From positions 434,001 through 498,000 of the forward strand of contig JAUSJC010000010.1 of NCBI GenBank assembly GCA_030647775.1: a stretch of DNA of 64,000 nucleotides, in the 5' to 3' direction. Under the pieces are notes generated by a model that made no database searches, was not told where the DNA came from, and saw only the letters and a list, made by a program, of their open reading frames with translations. Shown here in pieces: positions 48,680 to 56,321 of this stretch (positions are counted from its first letter, which is position 1; every line of letters starts with the position of its first letter). The translations under genes were made by a program, and so were the position numbers. This DNA is from Candidatus Curtissbacteria bacterium (GTDB lineage Bacteria > Patescibacteria > Microgenomatia > Curtissbacterales > GWA2-41-24).

Positions 48680-49048
48680 TTTCCTCTTAATTTCATTAAT
48701 CCTCTTGTCGGAAATCCCGAAATGATGGGCAATTTCATGCTCAACGGTGTCGATAATCAGCTTACGGATTTTCTCCTCATCTCCTCTTGCCAAAAATTCA
48801 ATCGGTCCTCGAAAAATAGTGATTTTGTCAGGAATCTGTAACCCTTGCCATCTTCCCCAAACCGTTTTTGGAATTCCGTGATAAAGCCCTAAAAGCAGGA
48901 GTCCTCTAGCAACTCTGCTGTTTGGCCACTCCTCGACCACGATACTTACATTATCCATTGCCGCCTTAAATTCTTCAGGCAAATCTTCGATAGCTTCATC
49001 AACCAGCTTTTCGAACTTGCTAATTTCCATCAACTCAAATTTTACCAT
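48671..49048 (-). CDS. metallopeptidase-family (zincin-like) protein
   Basis: The ATG at 49048 (MVKFELMEISKFEKLVDEA) is used; another ATG at 49033 is possible. The zinc motif HEIAHHFGISDKRINEI (HExxH, with a conserved downstream Asp) lies at the C-terminus. PKTVWGRWQGLQIPDKITIF is also typical of this family (PF06262-like). These minimal zincins of about 120 residues are common in bacteria with no established substrate. The gene diverges from an alpha/beta hydrolase, and the two probably share a short promoter region. Confidence 0.85.
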   Translation of the reverse strand: MVKFELMEISKFEKLVDEAIEDLPEEFKAAMDNVSIVVEEWPNSRVARGLLLLGLYHGIPKTVWGRWQGLQIPDKITIFRGPIEFLARGDEEKIRKLIIDTVEHEIAHHFGISDKRINEIKRKST

Positions 49049-49053
49049 TCTGC

Positions 49054-49059
49054 TAGAAT
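49054..49059 (+). promoter_or_regulatory. -10 box of the alpha/beta hydrolase gene
   Basis: TAGAAT at 49054-49059 lies 10 bases before the ATG at 49070; no Shine-Dalgarno sequence intervenes. The divergent metallopeptidase gene starts at 49048. Confidence 0.4.
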
Positions 49060-49069
49060 TATTCCTGTC

Positions 49070-49753
49070 ATGTATAGAGAAGAAAGAAGGTTTAAAAATA
49101 GCAGAAGCCTGACACTTGCCGCCATTTACGAAGGCAAAAACAAAAACGCCCCGGTAGTTATCATGTGTCATGGCTATAGCAGTAGCAAAACAAGACCCTC
49201 TACAAGAACTTTAGCCAAAAGATTAACCAATGCAGGGCTGAGTGTTTATCGTTTCGATTTTACAGGCAATGGAAAGTCAGAAGGGAATTTAAAAAACCTT
49301 ACACCAATTGTGGGTCTAGATGATTTAAAAAGCGCAATTAAAGATTTGGGCAGAAAAGATTTTGCCCTTTTTGGCTCCAGTTTCGGTGGCTATGTAGCAT
49401 TGTTATACGCATTAGAAAACCCCATTATGGCACTGGCACTGCGCGCGCCGGTTTCTAGCTACCCAGCCGTTTATGAGCCGAAATATAAAGAAGAAATGAA
49501 GAAAATTGTAAAAGAGGTAGCGGCAATAGATATTTATAAGGAAGCAAAGAATATTAAATGCCCCGTACAAATTACCCATGGCGACGCCGACGATGTAGTA
49601 CCAATTGCTCAAAGCAAAAAACTCCTCGAATCTTTATCAGGCATTAAACAGCTGGAGATCATTAAAGGGTCTAGGCATGCTCCAAAAGGAAAGTATTTGT
49701 CTAAATCAAATAGAGTTTTAGCCCAATTTCTTACACAAACTCTGTTGAAGTAA
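49070..49753 (+). CDS. alpha/beta-hydrolase
   Basis: The 227-residue protein has the canonical fold: VVIMCHGYSSSKTRPSTRTL (oxyanion region), VYRFDFTGNGKSEG, nucleophile elbow FALFGSSFGGYVALLYAL with the Ser, VQITHGDADDVVPIAQS supplying Asp, and IKGSRHAPKG supplying His. No signal peptide, so it is cytoplasmic. It resembles serine aminopeptidase-like (Hydrolase_4) proteins acting on acyl or ester substrates; the substrate is unknown. Confidence 0.88.
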   Translation: MYREERRFKNSRSLTLAAIYEGKNKNAPVVIMCHGYSSSKTRPSTRTLAKRLTNAGLSVYRFDFTGNGKSEGNLKNLTPIVGLDDLKSAIKDLGRKDFALFGSSFGGYVALLYALENPIMALALRAPVSSYPAVYEPKYKEEMKKIVKEVAAIDIYKEAKNIKCPVQITHGDADDVVPIAQSKKLLESLSGIKQLEIIKGSRHAPKGKYLSKSNRVLAQFLTQTLLK

Positions 49754-49773
49754 GCATTTCCATCTGACATAAT
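49745..49773 (+). promoter_or_regulatory. ileS promoter (leaderless layout)
   Basis: TTGAAG (49745-49750) and CATAAT (49768-49773) are 17 bases apart; the ileS ATG follows 9 bases later. The -35 box overlaps the end of the hydrolase gene. Confidence 0.6.
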
Positions 49774-49782
49774 TAGCTTCAT

Positions 49783-52716
49783 ATGGCAAAACAGCAAAAA
49801 TTTAAGCCCGTTGACCCAAAACAGGATTTTGTGGCGATGGAGAAAAAGCTTTTGGACTACTGGTACAAAGAGGGGATAGTCGAAAAATATCTCAAGAAAA
49901 ACCGAAGTTCCAAAAAGAAATTCTCATTCCTCGACGGCCCGATAACCGCCAACAACCCAATGGGCATCCACCACGCATGGGGAAGGACTTACAAGGATCT
50001 TTGGCAGCGTTTTTACAATATGCAGGGTTACGCCGGCCGTTTCCAAAACGGTTTTGACGAGCAAGGTCTTTGGGTCGAAGTCGAAGTCGAAAAAGAGCTG
50101 GGTTTTAAAAATAAAAAAGATATCGAAAAATTTGGAATCGACAAGTTCGTTAATCTTTGCAAAGAACGTGTCAAAAAATTCTCGCGCGTTCAAACCGAGC
50201 AAAGCAAACGCTTGGGTTACTTTATGGACTGGGAAAATTCCTATCACACCTCTTCTGACGAAAATAACTATGCCATCTGGAATTTCCTGAAAGTTTGTAA
50301 TCAAAAAGGATATTTATATAAAGGCCGCGATTCCGTGCCCTGGTGCCCCCGTTGCGGCACGGCCATTTCCCAGCACGAAATCTTAACAGAAGAATACAAA
50401 GAAATAACCCACGATTCGATCTACTTCAAACTACCTCTTATCGACCAGCCACACAAGTATCTTCTAGTATGGACAACCACACCCTGGACCATTCCCGGGA
50501 ATGTTGCTGTAACCGTCGACCCTAAAGAAACCTATACCGAATATCCCATTAGCAGTAACGAATATGTTTTAGTAATGAAAAAGGCCGTTGAGAGGCTAAT
50601 AAAAGAAAAAGTATTAGAAAGAACTACCGCAATAATAACGGATGAGGTTCTGGGGGCATCACTCCTCGACAAAAAATATATTGCCCCATTTGACGATTTT
50701 GAAGGAGTAAAGAAATCTCTAGATGGTTACGTACATAAAGTCGTAGCAAGTGATGAGCAAATATTACCTATCTCGTCAGAAGAGGGAACAGGGATTATTC
50801 ACCTTGCTCCGGGCGCAGGGGCAGAAGATTTTGCTATTTCAAAAAAAGAGAACTTACCAGTAGTCGAGCTAATCGATGAAGAAGCGAATTACCTTTCCGG
50901 CTTAGGCAAATTTTCTGGCCAAAGTGCTAAAGACCATCCGGAATTAATCACGTCTTATTTAAAAGAAAAAGACAAGGGAAACTTTTTGCTCACAGTCCAA
51001 CCTTACACTCATCGTTACCCGACTTGCTGGCGCTGCAAAACAGAACTGGTTTGGCGAGTCGTCGATGAATGGTATATCGCCATGGACCGTAAAGATCCCG
51101 ATGACAAGAAGGGTCGGACCCTACGCCAGGAAATGGTCGATGTCGCCAAAAAGATCACGTGGATTCCAAAGTTTGGCTTGGGAAGAGAGCTCGACTGGCT
51201 TAAAAATATGCACGACTGGCTGATTTCCAAAGAAAGATACTGGGGGTTGGCGCTGCCAATTTGGGAATGCACCAAGTGCGGCAGCTTTGAAGTCATTGGA
51301 TCAAAAGAAGAACTAAAAGAGAGAGCTGTAGCCGGCTGGGACGGGTTTGAGGGGCAGTCTCCCCACAGGCCTCAAATTGACGAAATAAAAATAAAATGTT
51401 CCAAGTGCGCTGAAACAGTGACCAGAATTAAAGCGGTCGGCAATGTTTGGCTGGATGCCGGCATCGTGCCTTTTTCTACCATGTCCCAAGACTGGTTTCC
51501 GGCGGATTTCATTACCGAATCTTTTCCCGGCCAGTTTAAAAACTGGTTTTATAGCTTAATTGCCATGTCCACGGTTTTGAAAAATGAAAATTCTTTTAAA
51601 ACCGTTTTAGGCTTCGCCACACTACTGGACGAAAAAGGCGAGGAGATGCACAAGTCGAAAGGTAACGCCATCGAATTCAACGAAGCCGCCGACAAAATCG
51701 GCGTCGACGTCATGCGTTGGATGTACGCAAAGCAAAACCCCGTTAATAATCTTTTATTTGGTTATCATGTTGCAGATGAAGTCCGAAGACGCTTTTATTT
51801 AATTCTTTGGAATGTTTATTCATTTTTCGTAACCTACGCCAATCTAAACGACTTTTCTCTTCCCCGTCATTCTGGGGAGCGAAGCGACTCCAGAATCGAT
51901 TCTGGACAAGTCCTTCGACTTCGCTCAGGACCTCAGGACCGTGAGTTTACCGAATCGGCCAGAGTGACAAAGAATGCCCTCGATAACTGGATAATCTCCC
52001 GACTAAACTCAACTATAAAAATGGTTACCGATTCGCTTACCAAATACGATGCTCAAATTGCCTCTACCGCCATTGAAGATTTTGTCATCGGCGATCTTTC
52101 TACCTGGTACATAAGAAGAAGCAGGGACAGGGTAGAGGAGGCGCTGCCTACGATCTACGATATTCTAGTCACGCTCTCAAAATTACTTTCACCATTCACG
52201 CCCTTTATCGCCGAAGAAATATATATGAATTTGGTAGAGGAGCAGTCCGTAAACCTTGCCGACTTCCCTACTTCCAACGCAAAACTCATTGATAAAAATC
52301 TCGAAGACCAAATGGCAATTGCACGGACTATTGTTGAAAAAGCCCATTCGGCAAGAAAAGAAGCCGGCATCAAAGTCCGCCAGCCGCTTGCATCTCTAAC
52401 TTACGGTGAAGAAAAACTTCCCGAGCAAATCGAGAAAATAATCGCTGACGAAGTTAATGTTAAAGAAGTAATTACCAAAAAGGGATCAAAAATTACTCTC
52501 GATACTAAATTCACTCCGGCGCTAGTTGCAGAGGGTCAAGCCCGCGAGATAATCCGCAGTATCCAGCAGGCCAGAAAAGATGCCGGCTGTGATCTTGCCG
52601 AAAAAGTTACGGTGACACTCCCCGATTGGCCCAAGGAATTTGAGGAAGAAATTAAAAAGCAAACATTAACGTCGAAACTTGTTAAAGGCAAGAAGCTTGA
52701 AATCATTAGGTCTTAA
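49783..52716 (+). CDS. ileS: isoleucyl-tRNA synthetase
   Basis: This 977-residue class I synthetase shows LDGPITANNPMGIHHAWG near residues 50-67 in the HIGH region, SVPWCPRCGTAIS, LLVWTTTPWTIPGNVAVTV (editing-domain entry), RYPTCWRCKTELVWRVVDEW, and MHKSKGNAIEFNEA near residue 620 as KMSKS. IKAVGNVWLDAGIVPFSTM and a C-terminal anticodon domain follow. It charges tRNA-Ile and edits Val. HIGH reads HAWG, an unusual form. A palindromic element of about 34 codons is inserted at residues 695-729 (51866-51968) and a 13-bp palindrome lies at 51110. Frame is intact. Confidence 0.94.
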   Translation: MAKQQKFKPVDPKQDFVAMEKKLLDYWYKEGIVEKYLKKNRSSKKKFSFLDGPITANNPMGIHHAWGRTYKDLWQRFYNMQGYAGRFQNGFDEQGLWVEVEVEKELGFKNKKDIEKFGIDKFVNLCKERVKKFSRVQTEQSKRLGYFMDWENSYHTSSDENNYAIWNFLKVCNQKGYLYKGRDSVPWCPRCGTAISQHEILTEEYKEITHDSIYFKLPLIDQPHKYLLVWTTTPWTIPGNVAVTVDPKETYTEYPISSNEYVLVMKKAVERLIKEKVLERTTAIITDEVLGASLLDKKYIAPFDDFEGVKKSLDGYVHKVVASDEQILPISSEEGTGIIHLAPGAGAEDFAISKKENLPVVELIDEEANYLSGLGKFSGQSAKDHPELITSYLKEKDKGNFLLTVQPYTHRYPTCWRCKTELVWRVVDEWYIAMDRKDPDDKKGRTLRQEMVDVAKKITWIPKFGLGRELDWLKNMHDWLISKERYWGLALPIWECTKCGSFEVIGSKEELKERAVAGWDGFEGQSPHRPQIDEIKIKCSKCAETVTRIKAVGNVWLDAGIVPFSTMSQDWFPADFITESFPGQFKNWFYSLIAMSTVLKNENSFKTVLGFATLLDEKGEEMHKSKGNAIEFNEAADKIGVDVMRWMYAKQNPVNNLLFGYHVADEVRRRFYLILWNVYSFFVTYANLNDFSLPRHSGERSDSRIDSGQVLRLRSGPQDREFTESARVTKNALDNWIISRLNSTIKMVTDSLTKYDAQIASTAIEDFVIGDLSTWYIRRSRDRVEEALPTIYDILVTLSKLLSPFTPFIAEEIYMNLVEEQSVNLADFPTSNAKLIDKNLEDQMAIARTIVEKAHSARKEAGIKVRQPLASLTYGEEKLPEQIEKIIADEVNVKEVITKKGSKITLDTKFTPALVAEGQAREIIRSIQQARKDAGCDLAEKVTVTLPDWPKEFEEEIKKQTLTSKLVKGKKLEIIRS
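51110..51122. repeat. AGGGTCGGACCCT palindrome, copy 8 (inside ileS)
   Basis: In frame in ileS and translated as Gly-Arg-Thr-Leu, a different frame from the RAYT and murC copies. Confidence 0.85.
51866..51968. repeat. in-frame palindromic element inside ileS, GTCAT...GTGAC ends
   Basis: It opens GTCATTCTGG (51866-51875) and closes CCAGAGTGAC (51959-51968), 9 of 10 matching as inverted repeats. Inside are GAGCGAAGCGACTC, CCAGAATCGATTCTGG and TCCTTCGACTTCGCTCAGGA palindromes. The translation is Ser/Arg-rich (HSGERSDSRIDSG) and unlike IleRS, between a TYANLND helix and NALDNWIISRL. Confidence 0.8.
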
Positions 52717-52720
52717 ACTG

Positions 52721-52834
52721 GTCATCCGAACTCGTCTCGGCATCTAGATCCTGAAACAAGTTCAGGATGACGCTAAGATTGCTTCGCGGAGTTTACCCCG
52801 ACCTGAACAGATCCTTCGCTTCGCTCAGGATGAC
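52721..52834. repeat. palindromic element(s) between ileS and rodA, GTCAT...ATGAC ends
   Basis: It opens GTCATCCGAACTCG and has two possible right ends, GTTCAGGATGAC at 52771 and GCTCAGGATGAC at 52834, the latter preceded by CCTTCGCTTCGCTCAGG. This may be two nested copies. Confidence 0.7.
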
Positions 52835-52859
52835 AGGGAGGGGCGCGCAATGACATAAT
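52831..52859 (+). promoter_or_regulatory. rodA promoter (leaderless layout), partly supplied by the repeat
   Basis: TGACAG (52831-52836) at the repeat end and CATAAT (52854-52859) are 17 bases apart; the ATG at 52866 follows 6 bases later. Confidence 0.45.
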
Positions 52860-52865
52860 CTAAAA

Positions 52866-53909
52866 ATGCAACGTAAGTGGGATCTTCCGGCGCTTTTCCT
52901 GATTCTGGCGCTTGGCGCGATTTCTCTTTTGGTTATTTTCTCAATCAGCAGAAACCTTGCCACAAATCAGCTTATCTTTTGGATTATTGGCCTTGCCGTT
53001 CTTTCGGCAACATCACTTTTTCCCTACAATAATTGGCAACGGCTATCCGTCCCCTTTTATATTTTTGTCCTTATTTGTCTTTTCCTCTTATTTTTTATTG
53101 GCCAGCCAATTCGTGGTTCTATCCGCTGGATCGATTTGGGGCCATTCCGGTTCCAGCCTTCGGAACTGGCCAAAATCGCCAGCATTTTTCTTTTGGCCAA
53201 TTTCTATAGCGAAAGGTCCGCCCGACAACTTAAAAATCTCATCACAAGTTTTGCCATCATTCTGCCGGCCATTGTTCTTATTTTCTTTGAGCCGGATCTT
53301 GGCAATTCTCTGGCCTTAATTGCCATTTGGTTTGGTATTTCCCTTGTTTCCGGATTTAAGCTAAAAACGATTGGCGTTTTTGTTTTGGCTGCCCTCATCT
53401 TTACTTTTTTTGGGTATGAGCTATTGTCCGGTTACCAAAAGGACCGCATTGCCACGTTTATTAATCCGGCAAAGGATCCGCTTGGCACAGGCTACAACAT
53501 TATCCAATCTAAAATTGCCATCGGTTCCGGTCAGTTCTTTGGAAGGGGACTGGGACACGGTTCACAGTCACAGCTTAAGTTCCTTCCGGAGGCGGAGAGC
53601 GATTTTATTTTCGCTTCGATTGCTGAACAGCTTGGTTTTCTGGGCGCAGTCCTAATAGTTTTACTTCAGGGCAGTTTAATCCTAAGGATCATCGGATTTT
53701 TGCAAAATGCCGAAAAATTCGGCCGGCTCGTCATAATCGGCGCTGTTTCTTTTCTCCTTTTACAATTTATGGTTAATGTCGGCATGAACATGGGCCTTCT
53801 TCCCGTTACGGGAATCACTCTCCCGCTGGTTTCCTACGGCGGCTCCTCGCTAATTTCCACGCTTTTCCTCCTCGGAATTGTATTTTCAGTAAAGCGATAT
53901 CAGTACTAA
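52866..53909 (+). CDS. rodA: SEDS-family protein RodA
   Basis: The 347-residue polytopic membrane protein has IRGSIRWIDLGPFRFQPSEL, IVLIFFEPDLGNSLALIAIW, KDPLGTGYNIIQSKIAIGSG, LKFLPEAESDFIFASIAEQL and GITLPLVSYGGSSL, the SEDS boxes including the catalytic Asp in ESDF. It lies outside the dcw cluster and differs from the FtsW at 35901, so it is probably the elongation polymerase RodA. No class B PBP adjoins it; ftsI in the cluster is the only one seen. It is followed by a terminator-like hairpin. Confidence 0.88.
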   Translation: MQRKWDLPALFLILALGAISLLVIFSISRNLATNQLIFWIIGLAVLSATSLFPYNNWQRLSVPFYIFVLICLFLLFFIGQPIRGSIRWIDLGPFRFQPSELAKIASIFLLANFYSERSARQLKNLITSFAIILPAIVLIFFEPDLGNSLALIAIWFGISLVSGFKLKTIGVFVLAALIFTFFGYELLSGYQKDRIATFINPAKDPLGTGYNIIQSKIAIGSGQFFGRGLGHGSQSQLKFLPEAESDFIFASIAEQLGFLGAVLIVLLQGSLILRIIGFLQNAEKFGRLVIIGAVSFLLLQFMVNVGMNMGLLPVTGITLPLVSYGGSSLISTLFLLGIVFSVKRYQY

Positions 53910-53960
53910 CCGAACCCTTCCGTAGCTCCCTTGGAGCGAAGGAGGGTCGGCGTCGTTTTT
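53910..53960 (+). terminator. Rho-independent terminator after rodA
   Basis: CCGAACCC at about 53910-53917 pairs imperfectly with GGGTCGG at 53944-53950 (with TTCCG and CGAAGG extending the stem), and a T-run TTTTTT follows at 53956-53961. Confidence 0.5.
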
Positions 53961-53980
53961 TCGGTAGAAAGATACCAGTA

Positions 53981-54010
53981 TTGAAAGCTGGAGCCGCAAA
54001 ATGTTAGAAT
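53981..54010 (+). promoter_or_regulatory. rplU promoter (leaderless layout)
   Basis: TTGAAA (53981-53986) and TAGAAT (54005-54010) are 18 bases apart. The rplU ATG at 54022 comes 11 bases after the -10 box. An in-frame ATG at 54001 lies upstream of the -10 box and so cannot be in the mRNA. Confidence 0.6.
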
Positions 54011-54021
54011 TCTTCCTTAAT

Positions 54022-54327
54022 ATGTGGGCAGTTATTAAAACCGGCGGGAAACAATACAAAGTTACAGAAGGTCAGTCTTTGGCTGTGGAAAAACTCGATG
54101 GTAAAGACGGCAAGGTCACTTTTGATCAGGTTCTTGCTTTAGGCGGCGACAAAGTCCAGGTTGGCACACCATTCTTGGACAAAGTTAAAGTAACCGGTAA
54201 GGTTTTGGAACAATTCAGGGGTGACAAAATAAGGGTTGTTAAGTTTAAATCCAAATCGCGCTATACCAGGACAACCGGCCACAGGCAGAACCTTACAAGG
54301 GTTTTGATCGAGAAAATTTCCACTTAA
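54022..54327 (+). CDS. rplU: 50S ribosomal protein L21
   Basis: The ATG at 54022 (MWAVIKTGGKQYKVTEGQSL) gives the classic L21 start; the 7-codon extension at 54001 lies within the promoter. KLDGKDGKVTFDQVLALGGD, VQVGTPFLDKVKVTGKVLEQ and IRVVKFKSKSRYTRTTGHRQ complete the family pattern. L21 binds 23S rRNA domain I. The 101-residue length is normal. It is followed by a palindromic element and rpmA, the usual neighbour. Confidence 0.95.
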   Translation: MWAVIKTGGKQYKVTEGQSLAVEKLDGKDGKVTFDQVLALGGDKVQVGTPFLDKVKVTGKVLEQFRGDKIRVVKFKSKSRYTRTTGHRQNLTRVLIEKIST

Positions 54328-54334
54328 CCAAAGC

Positions 54335-54459
54335 GTCATGCCGAACTCTAGCCCCGAGCGAAGCGAGGGCGCATGGCACTGTATATTTCGGCATCTTTTT
54401 AGATCCTGAATCAAGCCTTCGAGGCCGTGAGCCCTCAGGCCGAATCGGTTCAGGATGAC
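54335..54459. repeat. palindromic element between rplU and rpmA, GTCAT...ATGAC ends
   Basis: It opens GTCATGCCGAACTC and closes GGTTCAGGATGAC. Inside are CCCGAGCGAAGCGAGGG and CGCATGGCACTGTATAT; the latter also occurs at 38204-38220. Confidence 0.7.
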
Positions 54460-54495
54460 AAAGGGAATAGATCAAATAGTAACGGAAATATCTCA

Positions 54496-54524
54496 TTGAC
54501 ACTGCGTGAAAAGCACGGTAGAAT
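54496..54524 (+). promoter_or_regulatory. rpmA promoter
   Basis: A consensus TTGACA (54496-54501) and TAGAAT (54519-54524) are separated by 17 bases; the ATG is 15 bases after the -10 box, leaving a leader of only a few bases. Confidence 0.65.
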
Positions 54525-54539
54525 TTCAACGGAACTAAA

Positions 54540-54785
54540 ATGGCACACAAAAAAGCAGGCGGAGCAGTAACAAAAAACCGCGACACAGGTGGAAAGCGCT
54601 TAGGCGTTAAGATTTACGGCGACCAAAAAGCCGCGCCCGGCAATATTATTCTTAGGCAGCGCGGTACCAAATTTTTCCCGGGCAATGGTACCAAAATGGG
54701 CCGGGACCACACGATTTTCGCTATCGTTCAGGGCATTGTAAAATTCAAGCAAAAAATCGGCAGAAAGTTTATTGAAGTAGTCTAA
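54540..54785 (+). CDS. rpmA: 50S ribosomal protein L27
   Basis: The 81-residue protein begins MAHKKAGGAVTKNRDTGGKR, with the N-terminal tail that reaches the peptidyl transferase centre, then LGVKIYGDQKAAPGNIILRQ and GTKFFPGNGTKMGRDHTIFA. No N-terminal propeptide as in Firmicutes is present. It has its own promoter and is followed 5 bases later by parB. Confidence 0.96.
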   Translation: MAHKKAGGAVTKNRDTGGKRLGVKIYGDQKAAPGNIILRQRGTKFFPGNGTKMGRDHTIFAIVQGIVKFKQKIGRKFIEVV

Positions 54786-54790
54786 GTTTA

Positions 54791-55621
54791 ATGGAAGACT
54801 TCCAGATCTTCGAAATCGATATTGATATGTTGCAGCCAAACCCGCTGCAGCCCCGTGGTTTAATTACCCCCGATTCTTTAATAGAAATAGTTGACTCCGT
54901 CAGGGAACACGGTGTTTTGGAACCACTGGTTGTTGCCAAAACTCCGGCCGGTTATCAGATTATTGCCGGTGAGCGCAGGTGGCGGTCCGCAAAAATCGCC
55001 GGCCTTTCCAAGGTTCCGGTCATCATCAAAGAAACCACTCCCCAGGGAATGCTTGAGATGGCTATCATCGAAAATGTCCAGAGGGTCGATTTAAATCCCC
55101 TGGAACGGGCCCAGGCTTTCAGGAGGTTATTGGACGAATTCGGCCTTTCAACCGGTGAAATCGCCGTTAAAGTCGGCAAAAGCGCCCCCTATGTTTCCAA
55201 TACCCTGCGGCTTCTTACGGTGCCGGATGTTTTAAAAGACGCCCTTGCTTCCGGTGCAACGACCGAAGGCCACGTCCGCGCTCTTGCTTCTCTTGAGGAT
55301 CCTCATTTGATACTGGAAGCTTACAAACTCATTCTTTCTAAAAACCTTTCCGTCCGCGGAGCCGAAGAGCTTTCAAGAAAGATGAAAGCCCGCGAAAATA
55401 TCGCGCCGAAACAGCAGCAGCCGCAACTCCGGCTTCAAAATGAAGATATGGATAACTACCAGGAAGAAATGACAGCCAAACTAAATACAGAAGGCGCCGG
55501 CGTCAAAGTTAAAATCAGCCAATCAAGGATTGAAGCAAAGATGTTAATTGTTGTCCGCGGCAAAGTTGAGGCGACTTCAGCGGTAATTAAGCGTGTCAGG
55601 GATGCCGTAATTAACTCTTGA
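54791..55621 (+). CDS. parB: ParB/Spo0J-family chromosome partition protein
   Basis: The N-terminal CTPase/ParB domain is visible: LQPNPLQPRGLITPDSLIEI, REHGVLEPLVVAKTPAGYQI and IAGERRWRSAKIAGLSKVPV with the GERRWRA-type box. IIENVQRVDLNPLERAQAFR is also conserved. The middle helix-turn-helix (LSTGEIAVKVGKSAPYVSNT) binds parS. The C-terminal part is diverged and ends at 276 residues. No parA gene adjoins and no parS was identified by eye. Its last 45 bases overlap the antiparallel end of lepB. Confidence 0.9.
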   Translation: MEDFQIFEIDIDMLQPNPLQPRGLITPDSLIEIVDSVREHGVLEPLVVAKTPAGYQIIAGERRWRSAKIAGLSKVPVIIKETTPQGMLEMAIIENVQRVDLNPLERAQAFRRLLDEFGLSTGEIAVKVGKSAPYVSNTLRLLTVPDVLKDALASGATTEGHVRALASLEDPHLILEAYKLILSKNLSVRGAEELSRKMKARENIAPKQQQPQLRLQNEDMDNYQEEMTAKLNTEGAGVKVKISQSRIEAKMLIVVRGKVEATSAVIKRVRDAVINS

Positions 55622-56155
55622 GATGATTCTTACCCCCTGGCTTTGACTGGTTTTAAAAATCGGGAAATAAATAAGCCAGGCTCTCCCTCTTATACTCTCT
55701 TTCTCAATCGGCCCAAAAACCCTAGAATCCGAAGATGAGCCCCGATTGTCCCCCAGAACGAAATATTGGTTGTCACCAAGCGTCACATTGATATTGCCCT
55801 GGGTCTGCTGTGTTTCGTAAGGTTCTTTTAGTTTTTGGTTATTGATAAAAATTGCGTTGTCTTCAACCCTTACATTTTCTCCCGGTAGACCGATGATCCT
55901 TTTTATAAAGTCAACGTCTCTTGGCCCCGGGGCCTTAAAAACAATCACGTCCCCCCTCGCCGGTTTATAAAGCCGGTAAGTAACTTTTTCCGTCAACAGG
56001 AGTTCGCCATCCGCAAAATTGGGAACCATCGATTCGCCCTTGACCCGATGGGGCTGCACCAGGAAAATGTAAACGAAAAAGAAAATCGCCAGTGAAATTG
56101 CGATTGTTTGGGCAACTTCTTTGAAAGTATCTAGAAGAAAACTTTTTAAACTCAT
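55577..56155 (-). CDS. lepB: signal peptidase I
   Basis: The 192-residue protein has one N-terminal membrane helix (TIAISLAIFFFVYIFLVQP), the catalytic Ser in VKGESMVPNFADGE, and the catalytic Lys in VDFIKRIIGLPGENVRV. GDNQYFVLGDNRGSSSDSR and WLIYFP complete the family boxes. It removes signal peptides from exported proteins at the membrane's outer face. TACAAT on the minus strand (56167-56162) stands 6 bases before its ATG (leaderless layout). Its 3' end runs 45 bases into the antiparallel parB coding region. Confidence 0.94.
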   Translation of the reverse strand: MSLKSFLLDTFKEVAQTIAISLAIFFFVYIFLVQPHRVKGESMVPNFADGELLLTEKVTYRLYKPARGDVIVFKAPGPRDVDFIKRIIGLPGENVRVEDNAIFINNQKLKEPYETQQTQGNINVTLGDNQYFVLGDNRGSSSDSRVFGPIEKESIRGRAWLIYFPIFKTSQSQGVRIISRVNYGIPDTLNYR

Positions 56156-56200
56156 AAAGTAATTGTATAATTTCTCAGGCGTTTAATGTAGAGCCAATCA

Positions 56201-56220
56201 AGGACAACTAGCTCAGCGCC
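56201..56220 (+). other. tRNA 5'-end-like fragment
   Basis: GGACAACTAGCTCAGCG resembles the acceptor start and D-arm of a tRNA (TAGCTCAGCG is shared with the tRNA-Val just downstream) but no rest of a tRNA follows. It may be a remnant of a duplicated tRNA gene. Confidence 0.35.
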
Positions 56221-56232
56221 TAATAATTATTT

Positions 56233-56305
56233 GCACGCATAGCTCAGCGGTTAGAGTGCTTGTATCACACACAAGAGGTCCCTGGTTCGAATCCAGGTGC
56301 GTGCA
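56233..56305 (+). tRNA. tRNA-Val (CAC)
   Basis: Acceptor GCACGCA pairs with TGCGTGC, the D-arm GCTC is paired with GAGT, the anticodon stem CTTGT/ACAAG encloses ATCACAC with CAC at positions 34-36, and the T-arm CTGGTTCGAATCCAG is standard. The discriminator is A; CCA is not encoded. Confidence 0.92.
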
Positions 56306-56321
56306 CACTGCCGCCTAATCT

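Noticed and set aside
54001..54022. ATG start for rplU at 54001
   Set aside because: It lies upstream of the -10 box and gives a 7-residue extension not typical of L21.
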